NCBI GenBank assembly: GCA_027486335.1
Contig: JAIXPK010000081.1
Coordinates: 1-33,441 of the forward strand
Length of the DNA: 33,441 nucleotides
DNA from: Verrucomicrobiaceae bacterium
GTDB lineage: Bacteria > Verrucomicrobiota > Verrucomicrobiia > Verrucomicrobiales > V1-33
Reading direction: 5' to 3'
Part shown: piece after piece, positions 8,376 to 17,000 of the stretch
Numbering within the stretch: the first letter of the stretch is position 1
Layout of the letters: each line of letters opens with the position of its first letter
Program-made: the position numbers and the translations under genes
Notes under the pieces: model-generated
Database searches by the model: none
What the model was told of the DNA's origin: nothing
Seen by the model: only the letters and a program-made list of their open reading frames with translations

Positions 8376-11300
8376 GTGAAAGACCTCAACGCAATTTATT
8401 GTGCCGCCCGGGAACTCCCCGGGGAAGACCGGCCCGCTTACCTGAACAAGGCCTGTGGGGGCGACCCTCTAATGCAGGCGCGCGTCATGAAAATGCTGTC
8501 CCTCGCCAACGAAGCGGAGGACTTCTTTGAGAGTACGGTGCGCGATCCCTCATCGAAAGGTTGGGAACCGGGGCGCGGCCCTGCCAATATCGATGGACCC
8601 GATGCGCACGACGGCACGGACGAAGTCGTGGGCCAGATGATCGGACGCTACAAAATTCTGGAGCGTCTCGGCGAAGGGGGCTGCGGCGTGGTCTATGTCG
8701 CCGAGCAAACTGAACCGGTGCGTCGGCGCGTAGCGCTGAAAGTCATCAAGCTGGGGATGGACACGAAGGCGGTGGTGGCACGGTTCGAGGCCGAGCGGCA
8801 GGCGCTGGCGATGATGGATCATCCCAACATCGCGAAGGTGCTGGACGGCGGGACCACCGATCACGGCCGTCCTTACTTCGTCATGGAGCTGGTGCGCGGC
8901 ATCCGCATCACCGACTACTGCGACCAGGCCAATCTTCCCCCCAGAGACCGGCTGGATTTGTTCATCAAGGTTTGTCAGGCCATCCAGCACGCGCATCAGA
9001 AAGGAATCATCCACCGCGACATCAAGCCCTCCAACATCCTCGTGACGCTGAACGATGGTGTGCCCGTCCCCAAGGTGATTGATTTCGGCATCGCCAAGGC
9101 GACCGAGGGCCGCCTGACCGATGCGACGATTTACACGCAGTTGCATCAGTTCATCGGCACTCCGGCCTACATGAGCCCGGAGCAGGCGGAGATGAGCAGC
9201 CTGGACATCGATACCCGCAGTGACATCTACAGCCTCGGGGTGCTCCTCTACGAACTGCTGGCCGGCAGCCCTCCGTTTGACGGGAAGGAACTGATGTCGC
9301 TGGGTCTCGACGCGATGCGGAGGACGATCCGGGAGAAAGAGCCGGTCCCGCCGAGCCTTCGGGTGTCGACCTTGCGGGGTGACAATCTCTCCACCACCGC
9401 TAAACGACGGGCGATCGAAGCACCCAGGTTGATCCATCTGCTCAAGGGCGACCTCGACTGGATCGTCATGAAGTGCCTGGAGAAGGATCGTGGACACCGA
9501 TACGAAACTGCCAACGGACTTGCCGCCGACCTGAAACGTTACATGGCGAACGAAGCCGTCGAAGCGAGGCCTCCGTCGGCGACGTATCGGCTGAAAAAGT
9601 TTGTCCTCCGCCACCCGCTCCAGTTAGCGCTCGCGGGGACCGTCGCCTTGCTGCTGCTGGTCGTCGGGGCGGTTGCATGGTGGCGGAATGAGCAGGCCAC
9701 CGCGCAGCGGGAGGCAAATCTCCAACAACAAATCGAGGACGAGCGGCGCCAGGCCGCCGACAACGACCGACTCGCGCGTAACAGCGAGGCCGTGGCCGCG
9801 CTTCTGAACCAGTGCGGAGATGCTCTTAAGGCAGGTGACAGGGCGAGGGCGAACCTCGCCATGGAAGCAGCCAGGAAACGCTCCGCCGAGGGCGGGGCCG
9901 ACCAGCAGACAGATCGAATCAGCCGGCTCGTGGCGGACCTGGATCTGGTGGCAGCACTGGACGCCGTCGATCAGTTCCGCTGGACCTACGTTGACAACCA
10001 CTATCCGGATCCAGCAGTCACCGCGACACGGTCCCGGAAAGCTTTGGAGCAGTTTGGAATCAATCCGGACGCCGTGTCGGTGGACGAAGCCGCAGCGCGG
10101 GTGTCGAAGTCGATGGCCCGCGAACGAATCGTGCCGGCTCTGGACCGGCTGCTGCAACATCAGAAAAACGCCGTCGTGCGGGCCCTGCTGGGCCGGGTGG
10201 ATGCCGATCCATACCGGGATGCCGTCCGGGATGCAGTCCTCGCCGGGGACGAGGGCGGAATCAGGGACCTTGCGGCACAGGACGACGCGTTATTGCAACC
10301 ACCGGGGTTTGCCGTTTTTATGGGCGAGACCAAGGTCATCGACGTAGAGCGCCGGCAGGAACTGTTGCGGGCGGCGTTGAGTCGGCGGACGACCGACGTG
10401 GATCTGCTGATGACGCTGGCGTTTACGTCCGCCTACCCGGCCTATCACCCGAAGAGATTGGCCGATCAGATGCGCTGGCTGCAGGCGGCCCTTGCTGCCG
10501 CACCCGGCAACGTGTCCGCCCACATCGATTTGGGCGCCACCCTGGCGGTCAATAACAATCCGGACGAGGCGATCACCTACCTTAAGAAAGCGATCGAACT
10601 CGATCCCGGGCTCGCCGGTTCACACACCAACATGGGAAACGTTCTCCATGCAAGGGGCCGGTTGAAGGAGGCCGCAGAATCATTCCAAAGAGCAATCGAT
10701 ATCGATCCATATTACGTTAGAGGCCACGTGAACCTCGCTTACACTTTGCTGGTTTCGGGCCGGCGGAAGGAGGGTCTCGAGTGCGCCCGGAAAGCCGTCG
10801 AAATCGCCCCGGACTCCGCCATGGCGCATTCCTGTCTCGGCGCGGCGCTGCAGGGCATGGGCCGCCTGGACGAGGCGGTCGCCTGCCAGCGAAAGGCGAT
10901 CGAACTTGACCCGAACTTTTCCAATGCCCACGCCGCCCTCGGCAGCGCACTGCAGCGCATGGGGCGTTTTGATGAGGCCATCGCCAGCCAGAGAAAGACA
11001 ATCGAAGTCGATCCGGCGTTTCCCAACGCCAGGGCCGACCTCGATAGGACGCTGCGGACCATGGAACAATTGGACGGGGACGTCGCACGTTTTCGCAAGG
11101 CCCTTGAGGAACGCCAGCCGCACGAGCCCGAACCGTACATGAAACTCGGCATCCTCCTCTGCGAGGCCAGGCGGGACTACGACGGAGCCATCCCCTGCTT
11201 CCAGAAGGCCCTCGAACTCGACCCGAAGTCCGCCCGCGCCCACACATGGCTTGGCGCTGCGCTGCATGGACTGGGCCGCTACAGCGAGGCCATCGCCAGC

Positions 11301-12650
11301 TGCCGAAAGGCCATCACCCTCGACCCGAAATATACCGAAGCGCACGTGAAGCTCGCGCTTCTCTCAGGTCTGGCCGCTGCCGAAAAGGCTGCGCCTCCCG
11401 ATCTCGAGGAGCGAATCCGCTTGCGCAAGCAGGCACTCGACTCGCTACGTGAAGCGCAGACTTTGCTAGCTGAACAACTGAACTCCGGCGAACCTGCCCC
11501 GGCGCAGCGCACACTGCGCGAATTGCAGTACGACACCGGCCTGGCCGGCATCCGTGACGCAGCGGCTCTGGCCAAACTCCCGGCAGACGAAAGAAAGGCG
11601 TTCGACCAGGTGTGGACCGACCTGTCACTCCTCCTGAAGAAAGCCGAGTCACTTCAGCCAGGAACAGGCCAGCCCGTCGCCAAAGAGACGTTCGAGCCCC
11701 TTGGCGCCGCTTCCCCAAAGGTACAGACCACCCTTGTGCCTGGCGATTCCACATGGCGCTGGCTGCACCCGGTCGATGGGGTGGACCCGGCGGAAGCCGA
11801 CGCCGACTTCCACACCACATTCTTCACCGCCGGCTACGACGATTCCGGATGGAAGACCGACAAGGACAGCACCAATCCCAACGGCGGCTTCGGCTACGGT
11901 CGCGACTTCGCCGGCGTGGACATCGGAATGCCGGAAGACGAAACCCACCGCCACACCGCCTGGTTTCGCCATCGTTTCACCACAGACAAAGCCCACGCCA
12001 GCCTCGAACTCCGCTGCCAGCGCGACGACGCCCTCATCGTCTATCTCGACGGCAAAGAAGTCCTCCGCGACAACCTCCCGCAAGGTCCGGACGCCTATCT
12101 GCTCTCCGCCACAACCCCGCAGAAACCAGACAACGACGGCGTCGTCCACCGCTTCCAGATCCCCGGCACCCTCGAGCCCGGAGAACACATTCTCGCCATC
12201 TCCGTCCACAATACCGAACTCCCCAGCTCCGACCTTCGCCTCGGCGGCATCACCCTCGTCGAGACCGGAGCGGAAGCGAAACCGCCGCAGGACGGTGGAA
12301 ACCAAGCGCCGGCTCCCACCGCAGCCGGGGACGATCTCAAATCCTTGGAGGAAGCCCTCGAAACCGTGCGCTCAGCCAAAGGTCCGGAAGCGCCGGAAAC
12401 CATCGCCGCGATGACCGCGCTCGCCGCGGCCTATGGCGCGGACGGCAGCGGACGCAAAGCCATCAAGCACGGAGAAGCAGCCCTCGCCCTCGCCCGCCGC
12501 GTCCTGCCCGCCGGAGACCCGAGCACCATCAAGGCGATGAAAGTCCTCATCCCGCTCTACCGCTCCGTGGACCTCGAAGCTGATGCCGCGAAGCTCGAAG
12601 AAGAGCTGAAGGCCCTCCCGGCCCTTGATTCCGCACCCGCGCAGAAGTGA
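8376..12650 (+). CDS. Transmembrane Ser/Thr protein kinase with TPR and beta-sandwich sensor region, 1424 aa
   Basis: Start set at GTG 8376 because the next residues (KDLNAIYCAARELPGEDRPA) match the usual opening of this kinase class; the frame stays open to GTG 8226, inside the sigma gene, but that leader looks non-coding. Hanks-type kinase: P-loop GEGGCG (99-104), lysine K122, catalytic HRD (213-215), DFG (236-238) and GTPAYMSPEQAE, so it should be active. One membrane helix (about 417-438, ALAGTVALLLLVVGAVAWW) puts the remainder outside the cytoplasm: a linker, an array of TPRs (about 690-990) and a domain at about 1120-1300 with YDDSGWKTD and LIVYLDGKEVLRD, resembling galactose-binding-like sandwiches of secreted enzymes. 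A TPR-like tail ends the protein. It likely passes an envelope signal to the partner sigma factor. Leucine codons shift from CTG to CTC near 11.75 kb, where the sandwich domain starts. Confidence 0.92.
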   Translation: MKDLNAIYCAARELPGEDRPAYLNKACGGDPLMQARVMKMLSLANEAEDFFESTVRDPSSKGWEPGRGPANIDGPDAHDGTDEVVGQMIGRYKILERLGEGGCGVVYVAEQTEPVRRRVALKVIKLGMDTKAVVARFEAERQALAMMDHPNIAKVLDGGTTDHGRPYFVMELVRGIRITDYCDQANLPPRDRLDLFIKVCQAIQHAHQKGIIHRDIKPSNILVTLNDGVPVPKVIDFGIAKATEGRLTDATIYTQLHQFIGTPAYMSPEQAEMSSLDIDTRSDIYSLGVLLYELLAGSPPFDGKELMSLGLDAMRRTIREKEPVPPSLRVSTLRGDNLSTTAKRRAIEAPRLIHLLKGDLDWIVMKCLEKDRGHRYETANGLAADLKRYMANEAVEARPPSATYRLKKFVLRHPLQLALAGTVALLLLVVGAVAWWRNEQATAQREANLQQQIEDERRQAADNDRLARNSEAVAALLNQCGDALKAGDRARANLAMEAARKRSAEGGADQQTDRISRLVADLDLVAALDAVDQFRWTYVDNHYPDPAVTATRSRKALEQFGINPDAVSVDEAAARVSKSMARERIVPALDRLLQHQKNAVVRALLGRVDADPYRDAVRDAVLAGDEGGIRDLAAQDDALLQPPGFAVFMGETKVIDVERRQELLRAALSRRTTDVDLLMTLAFTSAYPAYHPKRLADQMRWLQAALAAAPGNVSAHIDLGATLAVNNNPDEAITYLKKAIELDPGLAGSHTNMGNVLHARGRLKEAAESFQRAIDIDPYYVRGHVNLAYTLLVSGRRKEGLECARKAVEIAPDSAMAHSCLGAALQGMGRLDEAVACQRKAIELDPNFSNAHAALGSALQRMGRFDEAIASQRKTIEVDPAFPNARADLDRTLRTMEQLDGDVARFRKALEERQPHEPEPYMKLGILLCEARRDYDGAIPCFQKALELDPKSARAHTWLGAALHGLGRYSEAIASCRKAITLDPKYTEAHVKLALLSGLAAAEKAAPPDLEERIRLRKQALDSLREAQTLLAEQLNSGEPAPAQRTLRELQYDTGLAGIRDAAALAKLPADERKAFDQVWTDLSLLLKKAESLQPGTGQPVAKETFEPLGAASPKVQTTLVPGDSTWRWLHPVDGVDPAEADADFHTTFFTAGYDDSGWKTDKDSTNPNGGFGYGRDFAGVDIGMPEDETHRHTAWFRHRFTTDKAHASLELRCQRDDALIVYLDGKEVLRDNLPQGPDAYLLSATTPQKPDNDGVVHRFQIPGTLEPGEHILAISVHNTELPSSDLRLGGITLVETGAEAKPPQDGGNQAPAPTAAGDDLKSLEEALETVRSAKGPEAPETIAAMTALAAAYGADGSGRKAIKHGEAALALARRVLPAGDPSTIKAMKVLIPLYRSVDLEADAAKLEEELKALPALDSAPAQK

Positions 12651-12776
12651 GCGCAGCGAATGCTCGACATCACCGGATCGCCACCCCCCAAACCCCACAA
12701 CCGCACAGCACGACCGACCCCGAAAAACCAACTCAGACCATCCATTCGCACATCGCTCGAATGCCCTGCATTCAAT

Positions 12777-13076
12777 TCACTCCGATGGGGTCATTTGAAC
12801 AATGAGTTCCTCAATAGGAAGCCCAACCACACACTCCATACCTCCAAAATCCCCCCCTCCGGTCACAAATACCGAGACCCGGCTATTAGAAAATCTCCAG
12901 ACGACCCGATACCTTCTGCCCTCATACCAGGACCACGCCGACGTTTCATACTCTGCCCCTTCCTGAATTTGTTTCCAGCGTCGGCGACTCACCTTGATAG
13001 TGCTGTCGGCATCGTCGTTACCCCACAACGCTTTCACTTCAACGCAGGCTCTGGTTTTCGTTGGTTCCTTTTTCAT
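12777..13076 (-). CDS. Small tryptophan-rich hypothetical protein, 99 aa
   Basis: ATG 13076 (MKKEPTKTRACVEVKALWG) is preferred to the longer frame starting at 13382, whose first 100 residues overlap the transferase gene and have Arg/Ser-rich shadow composition. From MKKEP on the sequence is protein-like: alternating charged and aromatic residues, KVSRRRWKQIQEGAEYETS, WSWYEGRRYRVVWRFS, and a C-terminal segment LPIEELIVQ, suggesting a small beta-rich soluble domain. No signal peptide or membrane helix. It lies 130 bp beyond the transferase stop on the same strand, so it may be the operon's last gene or independent. No family recognised; an immunity-like or structural role would be a guess. Confidence 0.55.
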   Translation of the reverse strand: MKKEPTKTRACVEVKALWGNDDADSTIKVSRRRWKQIQEGAEYETSAWSWYEGRRYRVVWRFSNSRVSVFVTGGGDFGGMECVVGLPIEELIVQMTPSE

Positions 13077-13206
13077 ATCCGGGACGCTGTTCACTGAACT
13101 TGATTTCGAGCATTCGTCGAGTCGCTTGATCCAGAGCCGAACCGCAGAGCTCAACCGCCCCGCGCTCCGACATCGACCGAAGCGACTTGTCCGGCTGCTG
13201 GAAGGA

Positions 13207-13956
13207 CTACCGCTTCGATTTCGGCTTCCGCCCATTCTCGACGACCAGAGCCCCGACAAAACCTTCCGGCAAGGGAACCTCGTGGATTTCCCAACATACG
13301 GCCTCGACATCTGCCCCAGGCAACCGCAGCAACTCCGCAGGCATCCCCGGAGCAAACGTGAACTCAATGTCCGAAATCTCATCGGTCAATCCTTCGCCAG
13401 TCGCCTTCAGATACGCTTCCTTGCGGGTCCAACCTGCGAAAAATGCCAGCTCCTGCTGCTCCGGCGGCAAAGCGAGCACCCCGCCCAACTCGCTGGCCGA
13501 AAAAACCCGCTCGGCAATCAACGGCCAATCCACCGTCCGCCCTGTCCATTCGACATCGATTCCCACTTCCCGTCCTTTGGCCAGCGCAATCGCCACCAGT
13601 GAGTTGGAATGAGCAAGATTGAATCGAATATCACCCACGGCGGAACCGCTGATCAACCGCGGCTTGCCGCGCGCTTCATACCCAATCGCAACCTCCGTCG
13701 GATCAACTCTCAAGGATCTTCCCAGAAGAAGTCGCAGCAACGCCCGCCCGAAAACAAACTCATTCCGCGCTTCCATCCCCATAAAACGCTCGGCCCGCAA
13801 TCGCTCTCGTCCGTCAAGCAACCGGGCATAGGCCGACATCTCCGCCGAATCGCCAGGCACCGTAGCAAGCCAAACCTGGACATCCTCGTTTCCCGGTGCC
13901 ACCGGTTTTGGATTCCAGGTGGCGATGTCCTTCCACTCATGACATGTGATTCGCAT
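13207..13956 (-). CDS. 4'-phosphopantetheinyl transferase, Sfp type, 249 aa
   Basis: Moves the phosphopantetheine arm from coenzyme A to the serine of carrier domains, converting them to the active holo form. The family's motif blocks are present: GKPRL then FNLAHS (113-117 region), GIDVEW (132-137, with the magnesium-binding acidic residues), and FAGWTRKEAYLKATGEGL (173-190, containing the W-x-x-KEA-x-x-K signature). Length is typical of Sfp/Gsp enzymes and longer than AcpS. The ATG at 13956 lies 45 bp after the NRPS stop on the same strand, so it is very likely co-transcribed. Expected clients are the three carrier serines in this operon: one in the ligase-carrier protein and two in the NRPS. 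Confidence 0.93.
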   Translation of the reverse strand: MRITCHEWKDIATWNPKPVAPGNEDVQVWLATVPGDSAEMSAYARLLDGRERLRAERFMGMEARNEFVFGRALLRLLLGRSLRVDPTEVAIGYEARGKPRLISGSAVGDIRFNLAHSNSLVAIALAKGREVGIDVEWTGRTVDWPLIAERVFSASELGGVLALPPEQQELAFFAGWTRKEAYLKATGEGLTDEISDIEFTFAPGMPAELLRLPGADVEAVCWEIHEVPLPEGFVGALVVENGRKPKSKR

Positions 13957-14001
13957 GACGATTCTACGGGGGATGCGCGCTCTCGCGTCCTTTCCCGGCG
14001 T

Positions 14002-17000
14002 CTATCCGGCATTGGATAGTACCACCTCAATTGACTTGACGAGTGATTCAATGTTTGTGGCTTCTAACATTGTTTCGTGCGTGCCGGATACATGGTGGAT
14101 GCTGACACCGCCATGAGCCATCTGTCTCCAGAAGGCATAAGGGCTTTTCGTCGATGTTTTGGCCGCGAAGAAATCGACGTGGCCGGAATAGACCTTCGGT
14201 CGGTAGAGTGCCGACGCCACTTCGTAGTAGTCCGGCTGGTCCTCTTGCTGAATATCCCGGTTGGATTCCGTGGGCAATTGCGTTCGTAAACGTTTGCGCA
14301 AAACAAAATAACTTAACGCGTTCCAACGACCGAGGAAATATTGGCCGCGCTCGGCCAGCGGCAATTCGCGCCAATGCCTAAGGTGGACTCCGAACCTCTT
14401 ACGAAGATGGGGGAGCAGCATCCAGAGATAGTGTTTCAGTGAGACATGAGAGGTCGCCTGGGTGTCTAACAATCCGAGAAAAGCTACGGTTCCGCCCTCG
14501 CTGCTCAATTCCTGAGCCACGGCGTAAGCGATCCAGCCGCCGAGAGAAAAGCCCGCAAGGTGATACGGACCTTCCGGTTGCAGGGAACGGATTTCCCGGG
14601 CGTAATGCCGTGCCATTTCCTCCACGCTGGTGTGGCGAGGTGCACGCCCATCCAGACCCACCGCCTGCACCCCGTAGATCGGACGATCATTTTTCATCGT
14701 CCGGGCCAAATCCAGGAAGACGTAAACATCCCCGCCCCGGCCATGAATCAGAAACAGCGGCGGTTTCGAACCCGACGGCTGCAATGGCACCAGTGAACTC
14801 CACGCCGGTGCCCAATTGTCATCAGTGAGCCGACGGGCAAAAGAAGCAATCGTCGGCGATTGGAACAATGTCGCTATCGGAATCTTCCGATCCAGAAGCT
14901 TCTCAATCTCCGAAGCCAATCTGGCAGCTTGAAGCGAATGTCCGCCGAGGTCGAAGAAATTGTCATTGCGACCGATGCCTGATCTTTGAAAGAGCCGTTC
15001 CCAGATTCGAATCAGTTCATGTTCGAGAAGGCTTCTTGCTTGATCCGATGGTTGGGCATCTTTGGAGGGATTCTGATCGGGTGCTGGCAATTTGCTGCGA
15101 TCCACTTTGCCATTGGGCGTCAGGGGTAACTGGTCCAGCCATACAAAGGCACTAGGCAGCATGTATTCCGGCAGCGTGGAACAAAGCCGCGCCCGCAGGC
15201 TGGCCGGGTCAGCCTGCGGTGACGCCATACCCACCAAATAGGCGAACAATTGTTTGTCCCCGGATTTTGCTTCGTTCACAACCACCACCGCGTCAGAGAC
15301 CCCAGGGCAACAACGAAGCGCGTGCTCAATCTCCCCCAATTCAATCCTATATCCGCGGATCTTTACCTGATGATCGAAACGTCCCAGGAATTCGATGGTC
15401 CCATCGGGCCGCCAGCGTGCGAGATCCCCGGTTTTATAAAGGCGCGCCTGGGGATCCCTGCTGAAAGGATCGGCGACAAACTTTTCTTGTGTAAGCTCAG
15501 GCGCGTTCAGGTAGCCGCGCGCCAGACCATCCCCGCCCGCGTGAAGTTCACCCGCCACTCCCGGCGGCACCGGCTCGCCTTGCTTGTCCAGGATGTAAAC
15601 AGTCGTCCCTGCAATCGGACGGCCAATGGGCACTGAAGCGCCGACTTGCGACGCCTCGTCGAGCACGCCACAACAGGTGAAGGTGGTGTTTTCAGTCGGG
15701 CCATAGCCATTGATGAGCCGGCCGTGTCCCGGCATCTCCAGATAGTCGCGCACCCTGGCGGGCGACAACACATCACCACCGGCCAGCAATTGCCGCACTC
15801 CCGCAAGGGCCGATGGTTGTAGTTCCACCATTTGGTGAAACAAAGCCGCTGTCAGCCAAAGCGTGGTTACCCCGTGCCCCGTGATGGCACTTCCAAGCTC
15901 GGCGAGGTCGAATGACTCGCTTGGGGGCAAAACCAATTTCGCTCCATTGAGCAGACTGCCCCAGATTTCGAATGTCGAGGCATCGAACGAAATCGGCGCG
16001 AATTGCAGCAGCACGTCAGCGGGTCCCAATTCGACATAATCAGCATCGACCACCAGACGGACAATCCCTCGGTGCGGCACCATCACGCCTTTGGGCTTGC
16101 CGGTGGTACCCGAAGTAAACATCACGTAGGCCAGATCCCCGGGTTTGTTGGTGGATGGCAAGTCTGATGAATCCGATCCTTCCAGACTTTCCAATAGATC
16201 TTCCAGTCCCAGGACTTGTCCGCCCAGCGAGGATTCTCCCGCCAAAGAAAAAATATGATCCCGCCACTGACGCTGGCAGAGAACCAAGGGGGCGTTAACA
16301 TCGTGCAATAGCACGCGGAGCCGCTCAAAAGGCAGTTTCGGATCCAGTGGCACATACGCGCCACCCGCCTTCAGGATCCCGAGCAAGGCGACGATCATTT
16401 CCACCGAACGTTCGGTGCAAAGTCCCACCGGCACATCAGGAGCCACCCCGAGAGATCGCAGATGATGCGCCAATCGATTCGCCCGGAAGTTGACTTCCTG
16501 ATAGCTCAGGCAGACGTCGCCGCACTGCAGCGCCACCGCTTCAGGGGCACGATTCACTTGTTCCTCAAAAATCTGATGCACGCACTTGTCACGCGGATAG
16601 CTCCTTCCGGTCTGGTTCCATTCCACCAGAATTCGGTGCCTTTCCGAATCCGGCATCAGACGTAACTGATCGATGGGTTTCTGCGGGGCTTCGGCAATCG
16701 CCTCCAGCATCTCCTTCAGATGCCCGGCCATCCGCCCGGCCTCCTCTTGCGTGAAGATGTCGCAGGCATATTCCAATTGGCAGTCCCAGCCCTGCTCCGA
16801 TGCCATCACGCTGAAGATCAAATCACACTTGCTGGTGTGGTTGTGCATCGGAACCAGGTAACCCTTTACTCGGTCGAGGATCAATTGGGGCAGAACCTGC
16901 TCCAAAAAAACAAACATCACCTGGTGTAAAGGCTGGGAATGAGCCTCGCGCTCCTTGACCGCGAGTTCCACCATCTCTTCAAAGGGAAGTCGCGCATGGT

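Noticed and set aside
13074-13382. Extended 201-aa form of the small gene at 12777
   Set aside because: The extra N-terminal part is Arg/Ser/Cys-rich and overlaps the 3' end of the transferase gene; it reads as an out-of-frame shadow.
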